A stretch of DNA of 64,000 nucleotides from Podospora pseudoanserina. Its lineage: Eukaryota > Ascomycota > Sordariomycetes > Sordariales > Podosporaceae. A program made the translations under genes and the position numbers. The notes below the pieces were generated by a model. It did no database searches and was not told the origin of the DNA. It saw nothing but the letters and a program-made list of their open reading frames with translations. This document shows positions 34,506 to 46,241 of the stretch, one piece after another; position 1 is the first letter of the stretch; each line of letters starts with the position of its first letter. The stretch is taken from positions 1 to 64,000 of the forward strand of contig NW_026946672.1 of NCBI RefSeq assembly GCF_035222485.1, given 5' to 3'.

Positions 34506-35573
34506 CTAACAAGCAGGGTTATTGTGTGTGATAAAGCCCAACCTCCATGGCAAAGCATTGTACTCCCCACCGGCACTTGGATCCATCCCTTGGTACATGA
34601 ACCGGATATTACATGGATCAATCAGCAGCTTCTCGTCCACCGTCCCGTCCCTGATGATCTCCCCGTGACTGATGCTTTTCGTCCAGACATCCCCATCGAA
34701 CTGAACATTGTTGCTTCTTGCCCATGGGTTTTGCTCCGTGTTGGCCAGCCCCTGCCATGGCCCCCTGATGGAATCTGCCGTCCAAGACCTGAACCACCGG
34801 TGACCGTCGGTTCCAATGGCTTCGACCAGCAGCAAATATTTGCCATCGGGAAGCGAATACACACACGCTGCCTCAAAAAGGTCGTTGCGATTGTCCTGCA
34901 TGGCAATTACGGGTTGGCTCATGCCGTTGGGAAATTGTTCAAGGCTGGTTTCAGATCGGTAGAGCTGCCCATTGTCGTCTGATGAAAACAGATGACAGCT
35001 TGTCGAATCACAGATGACCCACATGTCAACCCAGTACCCGTCCCCAATGTTTTGTTCGATAATCTTGGGCATCCCGTCTGGATAGAAGACCTTGGGAGCA
35101 GTCCAGCCCTTGGGATTGTTGATGTCTGGGTTTGTGGAGTACGCAGCGTTTCCGTTCTGGTAAACAAGATACCAGAGTTTGTGAGGCGCGAACCAAAAGA
35201 CCTGAGGAGCTGCACGATAACCGGTCCCAAGAGGGGCTTGATCCAGGTAGTAAAAAGTGGCATTAGGCGCATCGGCCCAGTCGGCAAAGGTAAAGTAAAC
35301 CAGGTTGTAGCCAGCGGACTGAGCGGTAGAAGCAAATACGTGGTGGGTTCCGTTGATCAGGATGATAGTTGGGTCTTTGATTCCGGCGATCCCGCGACCG
35401 TCGTTCTTGGGGCCGACAAGAGGTCCAGTGGAGGTCCACTGCCATGTTGTGGGCAGGTCACTGGGAGGTTGGTTTGACAGCTGGACAATGGAGACATCTG
35501 GCCCAGCTGGCAGGGAAGAAGGAAGAGCAGTAGCAGAGGCCCATAAACAGGCGAAGAGAACGGAAGGGCGCAT
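34506..35573 (-). CDS. Secreted GH62 alpha-L-arabinofuranosidase
   Basis: Single exon, 355 aa. The start at 35,573 gives MRPSVLFACLWASATALP, a signal peptide. The frame is open further upstream, but that part has no secretory features. GH62 signatures run throughout: GIKDPTIILINGTHHVFAST (catalytic-base Asp), AAPQVFWFAPHKLWYLVYQN, DMWVICDSTSCHLFSSDDNG, LFEAACVYSLPDGKYLLLVE (catalytic-acid Glu), RSNNVQFDGDVWTKSISHGE and DPCNIRFMYQG. GH62 enzymes remove single arabinose side chains from arabinoxylan or arabinan. The length matches the family with no carbohydrate-binding module. It is convergent with the epoxide hydrolase gene (286 bp between stops) and divergent from the GH43-CBM42 gene, with which it may share an 875-bp promoter region. 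Confidence 0.95.
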   Translation of the reverse strand: MRPSVLFACLWASATALPSSLPAGPDVSIVQLSNQPPSDLPTTWQWTSTGPLVGPKNDGRGIAGIKDPTIILINGTHHVFASTAQSAGYNLVYFTFADWADAPNATFYYLDQAPLGTGYRAAPQVFWFAPHKLWYLVYQNGNAAYSTNPDINNPKGWTAPKVFYPDGMPKIIEQNIGDGYWVDMWVICDSTSCHLFSSDDNGQLYRSETSLEQFPNGMSQPVIAMQDNRNDLFEAACVYSLPDGKYLLLVEAIGTDGHRWFRSWTADSIRGPWQGLANTEQNPWARSNNVQFDGDVWTKSISHGEIIRDGTVDEKLLIDPCNIRFMYQGMDPSAGGEYNALPWRLGFITHNNPAC

Positions 35574-36447
35574 GCTGCCTAGCTGTGTAGAAAGGTACCT
35601 ATCTAGACACGGGGCTGGCGGCGAAAGAAGCTGACGAACTGAGCCTTTCGTCGACTTCGAAAGCGGACAGTCTTTTAAGAAAGAATGTTTGGAAGCCAAA
35701 ACATAGACCGGGGTCAAGCTTAACATTCGTGTCAAATACTTGGTTCGCTAGCAATACAACTTGAGCTATGATCGCCAAGGCTGAACATTAAATACAATCC
35801 CGCCCTTGAAAATCAGCATGCAATATAATATACCCAGTCTCACTCTAGTGCTATGCAGCCTCCTCATCTGATTCCGAAGTTCGGGTTTTCTACCTGATAT
35901 CAACCATGATCGCAAAAGTCGGGCATGAATGTAACCTTGCCAGGTTCAACAGTGCTGGCAAAAGGCAAGGTACCGATCTGGTCAATAAGGGAAGTAGCCG
36001 AGAACAACTACACAAATTAATTCCGCCTATAGTTGATGAGAAATCATAGTTAAGGTAGTGGCGCCCCAATCGGTCATTTGATGGTGCAACGGATCTACTT
36101 GCCTGATGGCCCAAAAGGCTGGGGTACCTTGAAAGCAATGTAACTCTGATCCCACTCCATCGTTCATTGGTGCGCGTCAATGTTCAAGCCAGGGCTCGTA
36201 GGTACTATATTCTCGGCATCACTGCCAATATACCTTCTTCTACCCATTCAACCGAGGGCGAAGAGTGTATGTGTAACTGTTACAATGCGGATGATCATTG
36301 GAGAGACCGGGGAATTGCCTTTCCGTCAAGGTATCTCTTCATGTCGTGCAACTGAAGGCTATTTGAAAGAGCCATCTGCTCCTGCAGACCATGGCTATCT
36401 ATCATGTGTCTCAAACTGCGACCGCTTCCAAGTAAACGAAGTACGAT
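35574..36447. other. Divergent promoter region between two arabinofuranosidase genes
   Basis: 875 bp separate the starts of the GH62 gene (minus) and the GH43-CBM42 gene (plus). Shared regulation by an arabinose-responsive factor is plausible but no binding site was recognised with confidence. No gene is present. Confidence 0.5.
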
Positions 36448-38036
36448 ATGAGGCTTTTTTGGAAGCGAAGCGGCATCGTGGCGTCGTTGATCGCCTTTTC
36501 GTCCTTTCTATTGCTAGCCGCCCCAGTAACAGCCCAGGCTTCATCGACTACCACCTCGTCGCCCGCAGTCAGCTATGTAAACACACTGGCTAACCAACGA
36601 GCCGATCCCCACATTTTTAAACACACGGATGGATGGTACTACTTCACCGCCACAGTTCCTGCCTTTGATAGGATCATCCTCCGTCGTGCTCAGTCCATCC
36701 AGGCTCTGGGTGATGCAGCGGAGACTACAGTTTGGAGGAGGAAGTCGTCTGGTGTTGGAAGTGGTCAGGTCTGGGCACCCGAGATACGTATGTCGCGCAC
36801 TAGTCAAGGATCAGAATATACACTTACCAGTGAGGGCCCCCCTAGACTTCATCGACGGAAAATGGTATATCTACGTCGCTTTGGGTGTAGCAAATGAATG
36901 GCGCATTCGAGCTTATGTTCTTGAAGCGTCTGGTGCTAACCCCCTGACATCAACATGGATCGAAAAGGGGATTATCAAGACCAACTGGTGAGCCATGATG
37001 ATCTTTGTTGCTTCTCTTTGAAACAGATGAATTGATGAATCGCAGGGACACCTTCTCGCTCGACGCAACAACCTTCACCGTCAACTCCACGCGTTATCTT
37101 GTCTGGGCCCAGCAAGACCCGTCCCGGTCCGGCGAGAACTCATCTCTCTTCATCGCACCTCTGCAGAACCCATGGACTATCCGGGGCACCGCCGTCGCCA
37201 TCTCTCATCCCGACCTCGCCTGGGAACGGATAGGGTACAAAGTCAATGAGGGAGCGTCCGTCATCCAACGGAATGGCAGAATCTTCATGACCTACTCCGC
37301 CTCAGCCACGGATCACAACTATTGCATGGGCCTTTTAAGCGCGTCCGCAACTGCCAATCTCATGAACCCAGCATCGTGGACAAAGAGCAGGACGCCCGTC
37401 TTTGTGAGCAACGCCAACACGAACCAATGGGGTCCAGGACACAACAGCTTCACGCTATCAGAGGATGGAAAGAGTGACTTGATGGTATATCATGACAGGG
37501 GTTACAAGGATATCAACGGAGACCCGCTCAACGACCCCAATCGGCGGACGAGGGTGCAAAAGGTGTATTGGAAGGCCGACGGAACACCGGACTTTGGCAT
37601 CCCGGTGCCGGATGGAAACACGCCGGTCAGACTGAGGTCGGCCGTCCCATCTGGACTGTTCCTCAGATTTTACACTGGGAACAGCGTGCCGAGCGGCTCG
37701 GTCGCCCTGGAAGATACTCAGTTCCGCATTGTCAATCCCGGGTTGTCGGGTAATGGCACCATCAGCTTGGAGTCCACGAGTAATCCAGGGGTCTACCTTC
37801 GCCGGTTGAATGGAAGCCAGGTTCAGTTTGAAGCAGGTCGGAATCTGAACACTGCAGCAAGCAAGGCATCAGCGAGCTTCAACAGGCGCTCTGGACTGGC
37901 CAACGGATCCGGGATTTCTCTCGAGGCGTCCGATGCAGGAGGCCAGTATTTACGCTTGCAAGCAGGTGGAACGTTGGTGGTTTCGGCGGCGAGCAGCACA
38001 ACAGACCAAGAACAAGCGACCTTCTATCTCGAGTAA
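36448..38036 (+). CDS. Secreted GH43 alpha-L-arabinofuranosidase with CBM42 (AbfB)
   Basis: Three exons, 36,448-36,787, 36,831-36,987 and 37,046-38,036, encode 495 aa. The first intron is only 43 bp, and both joins keep frame (GAG-ATA-C/TG-AGG and AAC-TG/G-GAC). A basic start and a hydrophobic stretch (ASLIAFSSFLLLAAPVTAQA) form a signal peptide. GH43 motifs: RADPHIFKHTDGWYYFTA (base Asp), GQVWAPEI, TRYLVWAQQDP, NEGASVIQRNGRIFMTYSAS (acid Glu) and GPGHNSF. Residues from about 355 to 495 form an AbfB/CBM42 beta-trefoil (YLRRLNG, GISLEASDAGGQYLRLQAGG). This layout matches GH43 subfamily-26 exo-acting arabinofuranosidases, which remove arabinose from arabinan or arabinoxylan. Confidence 0.93.
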
Positions 38037-39346
38037 AACGTCGCCAACTGCATCCCAGTTGTGGTCCATCGGACCATGACTGTTATCAGACGTTAACCCA
38101 AGCAGGAAAACTTTCTCCATCATGCAAGTCGGCCGGCCCCACTTCCCCGCATTCCGGCACCGGCCTCCGCCGGTTGCGGCCGGCTTGGGTGGGACGGAAC
38201 AGAGGGAGCGGCAAGCAACGGCTCAGAGTGGGCCTTTCGGCGATCGACACCACTGCTTTGATAGCCCTTGGCACATCTTCATGTATTGTTTCGTCAAACC
38301 CCCAGATCTAGGTATTCTATGAACCACGAATGAAGCTCACTCATGGTTGGGATTATTTGTCAAAAAAGTCTGTTCTGAAGACCGGCCATCATGAATGTGT
38401 GATGTTTCGAGGGTTGGAGAAAGGATGAGGTTAAGTCATGCTAGATCGACCGAGCGGTGCAGCTTGACCTCGGAAAGCGGGGACGGTACCAAAGCTCAAC
38501 GGATTATCAAGGGTAAACATGTAGCCTACCAAAGATAGGAACATTAAATGGACATCAGTATGAGGGATCTGTGTTATGTAACAGGATCCTCGAGCAAACA
38601 GAAAACCAAAAGAGCGGCTTCATGGTTTGGTCACTTGATAAGACGGATGGACGTCATGGGTGCAAGTGGGTGCCAAAGAAGCTCGGGGCTTAAGCCGAGA
38701 CACCCCATACCCGCGCCACGCCCTGAGCAACACAAGTGCGCCAACCGAAGGGCGTATCGGGCAGAATGGAGACAATAAATAGCCCATCGGCGAGTGCGCT
38801 TTCTTTGTCTTTTGACTCCGACTACTGGAACATCAAACCGGATCCTTGTTCAGGGGTTTGGAAACAAAGGTCTTCGAGAAAGCTTCTCGAAGCCACAGTC
38901 ACCTGGAAAACGACCCCCGAGATCTGGATACCGCGAACTTCCGCCCTGAGACCCGACACATCAAGGACCGGTTTTCCAACCCAGCCGACACCAAAAGGCG
39001 GGAATAGCGGAGGCGGATCAACATTACCACAACCCAGACAACGATCTTCCCCACCTCCGGGGTGACCCCACCATCCGCTCGAACTGCCGCGATGCCGCCA
39101 TTGCTCCGTGCAACCCCGCGCCAGAGGGCATTCCAGGCTTTTCCTGCAGCCAGGTCTGGGGTGAGCGTTACTCGTCTGGGGTATTGCAGGTTCGCCTCCT
39201 CTTCGCAGAAATCAGTCCATGGCACAACAACTTCCAGGAGGACTTGTACCCCTTCCGTCAACAGGCAAAGGTCTGCACTGATCTCATCCTCTCTAAGTTG
39301 GAACATACAGCAGAAGTGGTCATCGACGGTAGCCATCGATCCCAAA
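38037..39346. other. Intergenic, 1.3 kb
   Basis: Holds the terminator of the GH43-CBM42 gene and the promoter of the TPP enzyme. The TPP enzyme frame stays open back to an ATG at 39,092, so part of this may be coding (see that gene). Nothing else was found. Confidence 0.5.
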
Positions 39347-41257
39347 ATGTACACGACATCATTTGCGTTCTTCGAGGCGCTATGGGATGCCGGAGTCACC
39401 CATGTGTTTGTCAATCTGGGCTCCGACCATCCGAGCATCATCGAGGCCATGGTCAAGGGTGCCCGTGAGAAGAAGGGCCAGTTTCCTCGGATTATCACGT
39501 GTCCCAATGAGGTAGGTCTGCGTACATCGTGGCACTAGGGGGTGATGTGTGACCCTTCGCTGACACCATAACCAGATGGTGGCCATGTCGATGGCTGATG
39601 GTTATGCGCGCCTGACCAACAAGCCGCAGGCCGTCATCGTCCACGTCGACGTGGGCACCCAGGGTCTCGGTGCAGCCGTCCACAATGCCAGCGCTGGTCG
39701 TGCTCCTATCCTCGTTTTCGCTGGCATCTCGCCCATCACGCAGGAAGGCGAGCTGCGCGGTTCGCGGACCGAGTTCATCCATTGGATTCAAGATGTGCCA
39801 GACCAAAAGCAGATTGTCGCTCAGTATTGTCGGTATTCAGCTGAGTTGAAGACGGGAGTAAACGTGAAGCAAATGGTCAACCGGGCGCTGCAGTTTGCCA
39901 AATCGGCGCCGCAGGGTCCCGTGTATCTTTGTGGATCGAGAGAGGTGATGGAACAGGAGATTGAGCCGTACAACATCCAGCAAGACGAATGGGATCCAGT
40001 TGAGCTAGGCGGGCTACCTGGGTCGGCCGTGAGCAAGATCGCAGAAGCCTTGGCCAGTGCAGAAAGGCCGCTATTGATTACTGGATATGCCGGAAGAAAC
40101 CCAGATATGCCGGCAAAGTTGGTGGAGCTGGCAAACACTGTCAAAGGTCTTCGAGTGCTGGACACGGGTGGCAGCGACATGTGTTTCCCAGCAGACCATC
40201 CGGCATGGCTGGGATTGCGGTACGGCAATGAGGAGGCAATCCAGACCGCCGACACCATCATCGTTCTGGACTGCGACGTTCCCTGGATTCCCACCCAGTG
40301 TAAACCACGATCGGACGCCAAGATCTTCCATATCGACGTCGACCCCCTCAAACAAGTGATGCCTCTCTTTTACATCAAGGCGCAGGCACGGTATCGAGCC
40401 GACGCCATGGCATCTGTGGATCAGATCCTGGCGGCACTGCAATCAGATGAAAGCCTAAGAGCCAAGTTGGCAGGCCGGGCCAGTGAGCAAAGGTGGACCG
40501 CATTGCAAACGTCGTACAGGGAGCGGATTGACGGTATTGCGTCGCGAGCGAGACCTCTTGACAATGGTGAGTTTGGGACCGGTCACCTGTGTTCCAAGTT
40601 GCGAGAGTTGTGCCCAGAAGACACAATCTGGGCCGTCGAGGCCGTCACCAACACCCTATTCGTCCACGACAACATTCAGCCAACAAAACCAGGACAGTGG
40701 ATCAACTGCGGTGGTGGGGGGTTGGGGTGGTCTGGTGGTGGTGCTCTTGGAGTTAAGCTTGCGTCGGACCATGAGGCCAAACTTCAGGGCCACGAGCATG
40801 GCAAGTTTGTGGTGCAGATTGTCGGCGATGGGTCGTTTTTGTTCTCGGTTCCCGGCAGCGTGTATTGGATTGCAAAGCGTTACAACATTCCCATTCTGAC
40901 CATTGTGTTGAACAACAAGGGTAAGTGGACTGGACTCCTGGCTGCTTGTAGGCCAAGCCCTCCTCGGGCTCTGACTGACGTGAACGTACACATCTAGGCT
41001 GGAACGCGCCACGCAGGTCGTTATTGTTGGTCCATCCCGACGGCCTGGGCGCTGGTGCGACCAATGACGATATCCACATTGCGTTCAACCCTTCTCCGGA
41101 CTATGCTGGCATTGCCAAAGCAGCAGCTGGAGGGGACGTTTTTGCTGAGAGGGTTGACCAAGCAGCCGACTTGGTGGATGTTCTAAAGAGGGCTATCCAG
41201 GCAGTGCAGAATGGGCAAACAGCTGTTGTCGACTGCAAAGTTGCCTCTGGATGCTGA
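39347..41257 (+). CDS. Thiamine-pyrophosphate-dependent enzyme, acetolactate synthase-like
   Basis: Exons 39,347-39,511, 39,576-40,920 and 40,998-41,257 (introns 64 and 77 bp) encode 589 aa. I chose the ATG at 39,347 because fungal relatives begin near MYTTSFAFFEALWDAGVTH. An in-frame ATG at 39,092 would add 85 Arg/Ser-rich residues that could act as a mitochondrial presequence. The Pyr domain has NLGSDHPSIIEA and the catalytic Glu55 in ITCPNEMVAMSMADGYAR. The central domain carries DVPWIPTQCKP. The PP domain has the TPP motif GDGSFLF (472) followed 26 residues later by NNK (501-503). It lacks a separate FAD signature that I can point to. It belongs to the family of acetolactate synthases, benzoylformate decarboxylases and related lyases. 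The substrate is unknown. Confidence 0.92.
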
Positions 41258-42545
41258 GAATGATTTTAGCCGTATGTAGGCGTATAGGCGTGTAGGCGGC
41301 CATTGAGTCGGCTACCACGATATGTGGAAGGAAGCGGGCAGTCGGAAATTTCAGGAAGGTTGCTACTGGAAAATTCTCGTTTCCTTGACAGATGTGACTT
41401 TTGCTTCGCTGTGTTTCTGACGTACAGGTGATGCAGGGTTCGAGAGCCCGAGGCAGCATCCCACAACCATTCCAGAGGTACCACGATTTAGCATGCCACC
41501 ATGCCAAGACTGTACTCTGAGTGTCAGTGGGAGGGTTGCATTGAAGCTGCATGTCGTCGGCCCAGTATTGTTCAATCTCAGGTCATGGCTTTCGTTGGAC
41601 AAAGATGCATCCATCTGTGACGGTGCCACGATGAAGCACGATAGGCGGCGGGGCTGGCGATGATGGGAATTTGCGGCTGTCGCCACCGCGTTATATTACA
41701 TATCGTGTGATATTCGAGCTCGAATTGCCTGGAGGGGGCTGAGAGGAGTGATGTCGTTTGTTGCAGATCTGCTGGCAGGATGTCATAGGTGTGCTGGATC
41801 GGTTGGTGGTAGATGGTGGTTTGTATATGTGAAGCTCCCATCGCGTTTCGGGGTCATCAGGCGAATTGCATGGCGCACAGACCAGGAGGGGTCCTTTTGT
41901 ACCAACCAGCGACCCTGAAAATTGCCAACGGCTTTCACCCCACAATCAGCACCTCGAATCCGCAACCTGATTCCATTGTACCCCGTCAACAGCAACGGCC
42001 CGGTCGCAGACGTCTTGTTCTCTTCTTCACTTCATCAGACGGAGGTTGAAGTTTTTCATATATATCAGCTTTCTGTAACATACCATTTACGCCCTCCTAG
42101 CTATCACCAGATACCTCTCCTAGGTGCGCCCGCTGCCGACCGTTCTCTTCACATCCGGGGCAGTTTCTCAGACCCATCCGCTGATTTGCCCCTTCCGCCG
42201 GGCACTGACCCACTATCTGCGGCAAACGAGATCTCTTGAATGCACGAGACCACGAGACCCTGAGCAACTTACCTACCTTGTCTGGACCCTGAATGCGAGA
42301 TCATGAGGTTGGCTGCGGCGCTGTCTTTTCAAGTACGCAAAACCAGAAAGCCACCTTGGTGGTCTTGAACTGTTTTTATTCCACGCCGGCGCCTACAGAC
42401 TCCGACGTGCTCTTTCTTGTGGCGCAAGGATATCGGGTACCAAGGCATAAGTAGCCTTTGCCCATCCAACCACCAACCAATTTGCACTCTTTGCCGTTTC
42501 TCGGCTTCCATCTAAAGCCACGAAGGGCTCGCAGGTCCCCTCGAA
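41258..42545. other. Intergenic, 1.3 kb
   Basis: No coding signal on either strand. It contains the promoter and leader of the cyclin gene; the last 250 bp are CT-rich. No repeats were seen. Confidence 0.55.
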
Positions 42546-43616
42546 ATGACAGACTGCGACAAATCGGCCGATGCCTCTCACGAAGCCGGCAGCGACACCA
42601 GTGCCGTCCCATCTCCGCCACCACCGCCTGTTCCCTCAGCCGACCCCAACTTGCGCTTCATCCCGAGCCCAGAAAGCGATGCCTCGCCTACTCTTGCCGC
42701 ACAGGTCGACGATATCTACAAAATTGCGCCCGTCGCTGCTCTCAGAATGCTCAGCGCGGGCATCGAGGCGCTCGTGAATATGACGGGAGACATCCCGCCC
42801 ACGCCACCACCGAGAAGCCCCACCATGCCGCACATGCGAGGTATGGAAGCAGAGAAGAAGAGTATCGTGCGGTCCAATTCAGACAAGAATTTGGCCCGTC
42901 TTGCTCAGCAACGAAGCGCAGCAAACTCTCCACGGCCCTCCCCCCGGCCCGGTCGGTCTCCGCTGCATTCGGACGCGAAGGCCGCGTCCGTTCCCGTACC
43001 CGACGGTGCCCAATCCATCGACGGCGTCCAGCTGCGGGCGCCTTACCCGACACAGGCGTCAAGAGCAGAACAGCCCCTTGCTCCATATATTGTCGTTGGT
43101 GAGAACTCGCAGCCGCTCAATCTCCAACATAGCGCCATCACTCGCAAGTTTTACTCTCGCCTCCCGCCACCGATATCTATTACCGAGTATCTCCTCCGAA
43201 TACACCGTTTCTGCCCCATGTCTACCGCCGTCTATCTAGCCACATCCTTATACATACATCGTTTGGCCGTGCTGGAGCGAGCCATTGCCATAACTAAGAG
43301 GAATGCTCATCGTCTGTTGCTAGCGGGATTGAGAGTGGCCATGAAGGCCCTGGAGGACTTGAGCTACGCACACGGAAAAGTGGCAAAGGTCGGTGGTGTC
43401 AGTGAAGCAGAATTGGCGAGGCTGGAAATCAGCTTCTGCTTTCTTACGGGGTTCGAGTTGGTTGTGACCTATGAGTCGTTGAGCAAACATTGGGAGATGC
43501 TCAGAAGAGGAACCGACTGCTGGAATCTGCATGATGAGTTGATGGAGGAGGACATGACGGTTTTGCAATTTGCAAAGCCGCCAAAGCCGAGGAGGGAGCA
43601 CGCTGTGTCAACTTGA
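42546..43616 (+). CDS. PHO80-type (PHO85 partner) cyclin
   Basis: Single exon, 356 aa, with the ATG in context CGAAATGAC. The N-terminal 180 residues are disordered and proline/serine-rich (PSPPPPPVPSADP, SPRPSPRPGRSP), a likely target of phosphorylation. A short conserved helix, YKIAPVAALRMLSAGIEALV, lies near residue 60. The cyclin box spans about 190-320: RKFYSRLPPPISITEYLLRI, CPMSTAVYLATSLYIHRLA, RNAHRLLLAGLRVAMKALED, and VGGVSEAELARLEISFCFLT. This matches fungal PHO80/PREG-like cyclins, which activate a PHO85-type kinase and repress phosphate-starvation genes. Assignment to PHO80 itself versus another PCL-type cyclin is not certain. Confidence 0.92.
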   Translation: MTDCDKSADASHEAGSDTSAVPSPPPPPVPSADPNLRFIPSPESDASPTLAAQVDDIYKIAPVAALRMLSAGIEALVNMTGDIPPTPPPRSPTMPHMRGMEAEKKSIVRSNSDKNLARLAQQRSAANSPRPSPRPGRSPLHSDAKAASVPVPDGAQSIDGVQLRAPYPTQASRAEQPLAPYIVVGENSQPLNLQHSAITRKFYSRLPPPISITEYLLRIHRFCPMSTAVYLATSLYIHRLAVLERAIAITKRNAHRLLLAGLRVAMKALEDLSYAHGKVAKVGGVSEAELARLEISFCFLTGFELVVTYESLSKHWEMLRRGTDCWNLHDELMEEDMTVLQFAKPPKPRREHAVST

Positions 43617-44696
43617 ACGTCTACAAAAGTAATCAATCGGATGAATTGTTTGTCAGCATCAATTTTAACCCACCTGCTCCGACACTGGGCTGGAGAGTCC
43701 TGTTTCCCACGGTCAGGCTTTTCCTAACCGGTGAAAGATCATCCACCTGTTTGAGTGGGTAGACATCACGGTGTCGCTTGTCCAGTGCAACAGAGCCAGC
43801 CAGGCCTGGTGGACGGCTATATCACCTTGACACCATGAGGTGAACTCTCCAGCGGTAGAGTGGCGCATCCTTTTCTGGAGCTCTCCCTCTTGCAACCCCA
43901 CGGCCACCCTCGCTGCTGTTGACGATAGCGGATGTGGACGATTGCGGTATCTTTCAAGGAATAACCCCAAGTCCGACTATTAGTGCGGCCTGCGAAGTAC
44001 GATCAAGCCTTTTCTGTGACGACCATAACTGCGGGTGGGCCTGTACGGCAGGGGCACAGTCAGGAAAACCTAGTGCTGTTGTAGCCATGCGAAGTTCTCG
44101 ACAGGACAGAGCACAGGCGAAATGACAGAAAAGGGTCATGCTGGAGGCGCGATGAACGCAATCATCGGAAGGGTGTCGAATAAAAGAAGGGTTAACAGAA
44201 AAGTCTCGGCACTATGCAGTACATCTTCACTTCACTGTGTGTATGCCCAATCTAAGCATGTCTATATCGAGTGCACTGAAACCTTGACTATTTCCTGTGA
44301 AATCACCAAGACGCGAGGGGCTTCGATACCGAGATTTTCACACATGGAGTCTATTGCTGGGAAGTCATCAGGAGGCAACGCAACCGCATCCATTACCGAC
44401 GTAGCCAAACCGCTGGCCAGGAGTGCCAGGGTTTAAGGTATTCGAGGTTGACATTCTTTGCCAAGTAACCGTTGTGCAATTGCCGAAACAAACCGTACCT
44501 GTTGTTCTTTGGCGTGGTAGCTGGGCTTCTAGCGCCGTGGATACTCTCGGCCACCCCACTGATTCAATAGACACCTGCCCCGCACTGATGGAGGGGCAGG
44601 ACTGGAGCTCTGGCCTCCAGTCGCAAGGTCTTAGACAGACAGAGGTTGGGATCAAAGCAACCGTCCACGCCCTCTTCCACCGCATCTACATCTTCC
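43617..44696. other. Intergenic, 1.1 kb
   Basis: No gene or repeat was recognised. It precedes the prolidase gene, whose frame is open back to 44,646 without an ATG before 44,697. Confidence 0.55.
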
Positions 44697-46241
44697 ATGC
44701 TACAGTCAGGCCTCCGAGTTCTGGCCTCGACGATAAGAAGTTCGAAAGCACGTCTCCCGTTCACGTTTCCGACACGCCGTTTCGACAACCGTGACATCGC
44801 CGTCGCGATGGACTACAATAAGATCCTGCAGGGGAAATACCCCGCGAAGCAGCACGCGAAGCGCGTGAGCGACTACATTCGCGACAAAATTCCGAACGCT
44901 ACAGGTGTATTGTACCTCGAGGGCCGTGCCACCAAGATGATTGAAGACAACGATAGCGAGGAGCACTTCCGACAGCGTCGCTATTTCTACTACCTCACCG
45001 GATGCCCCCTTGCCGATTCATACGTCATCCATGACATGGACTCGTCCAAGACAACACTATTCATCCCACCCGTTGATCCCGAAAGCGTCATTTGGTCTGG
45101 TCTTCCTGTCTCCACCGAGGAGGCCCTCAGCAACTGGGACGTGGACGAAGTCAAATACACAAACGAAATCAACGCAACACTTGCCCATGTCGGTGCCTCC
45201 AAAGACAACGCCACGCTTTATGCCATCCCCCACCAAGTCTCCGAGAAGGTCACCTTTCTCGAGTTTGACCACAAAAACTTTTCCATTTTGAAGGAGGCCA
45301 TTGAGGTCACCCGTGTGGTCAAGGACGAGTACGAGATTGCCATGATCGGCAAAGCCAACCAGATAAGCAGCAGGGCCCATGAGTTGGTCATGAAGAAGGT
45401 CAAGCACGTCAAGAATGAGCGCGAGCTCGAAGCCGTGTTCCTAGCAGAGTGCATCTCCAATGGGGCCCGTGATCAGGCATATCACAGCATCGTTGCCGCT
45501 GGTCGGGCTGCTGCGACGCTCCATTACGTTGCCAACAATGCCCCCTTGGATGGCAAACTGAACCTCTTGTTGGATGCCGGCGGCGAGTGGAATTGCTATG
45601 CTTCCGATATCACGAGAACATTTCCCATTAATGGCAAATTCACCACGGAGAGCAGGGCCATCTACGACATCGTCCTCAAAATGCAGCTTGAATGCATTGC
45701 TGCACTGAAGGAAGGTGTTGTGTGGGATGATGTCCACACCTTGGCCCACAAGATTGCCATTGATGGGCTGTTGGAGCTTGGCATCTTGAAAGGTGACAAG
45801 GAGGCCATCCTGGAGAGCCGTACAAGTGTCGCCTTCTTCCCCCATGGGCTGGGACACTATCTCGGCATGGACACACACGATACTGGCGGCAATGCCAACT
45901 ATGCCGACAAGGACACCATGTTCCGCTACCTCAGGGTGAGAGGGACTCTACCGGCCGGAAGTGTCATCACGGTTGAGCCGGGTCTTTACTTCTGTAACTT
46001 CATCATCGAACCCTTCCTCAATGACCCCAAGCACTCTCAGTACATTAACCGTCCAGTTCTGGACAGGTATTGGGATGTGGGCGGTGTACGGTATGTCGAC
46101 CCCAACGCTCCTCCTTCGCAGCCATTGCTAACTTATGCCAGCATCGAGGACAATATCGTCATCACCAAGACGGGGACACAAAATCTTACCACAGCCATCA
46201 AGGATCCTGATGAAATGGAGAGACTGATTGCGTCCAGTTAG
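44697..46241 (+). CDS. pepP: Xaa-Pro aminopeptidase / prolidase, M24B (PEPP-like)
   Basis: Single exon. From the ATG at 44,697 it encodes 514 aa. The conserved family start is the ATG at 44,808 ([16 protein letters not shown], 477 aa). The 37-residue extension ([16 protein letters not shown]...RRF) is Arg/Ser/Leu-rich with no acidic residue for 30 positions, like a mitochondrial presequence. The N-terminal domain has [20 protein letters not shown] and YLTGCP. The M24 pita-bread domain has all five dinuclear metal ligands: [18 protein letters not shown] (two Asp), [16 protein letters not shown] (His), ITVEPGLYF (Glu) and SIEDNIVIT (Glu). It cleaves next to proline in peptides, in cytosol and possibly mitochondria. 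Confidence 0.93.
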   Translation: MLQSGLRVLASTIRSSKARLPFTFPTRRFDNRDIAVAMDYNKILQGKYPAKQHAKRVSDYIRDKIPNATGVLYLEGRATKMIEDNDSEEHFRQRRYFYYLTGCPLADSYVIHDMDSSKTTLFIPPVDPESVIWSGLPVSTEEALSNWDVDEVKYTNEINATLAHVGASKDNATLYAIPHQVSEKVTFLEFDHKNFSILKEAIEVTRVVKDEYEIAMIGKANQISSRAHELVMKKVKHVKNERELEAVFLAECISNGARDQAYHSIVAAGRAAATLHYVANNAPLDGKLNLLLDAGGEWNCYASDITRTFPINGKFTTESRAIYDIVLKMQLECIAALKEGVVWDDVHTLAHKIAIDGLLELGILKGDKEAILESRTSVAFFPHGLGHYLGMDTHDTGGNANYADKDTMFRYLRVRGTLPAGSVITVEPGLYFCNFIIEPFLNDPKHSQYINRPVLDRYWDVGGVRYVDPNAPPSQPLLTYASIEDNIVITKTGTQNLTTAIKDPDEMERLIASS

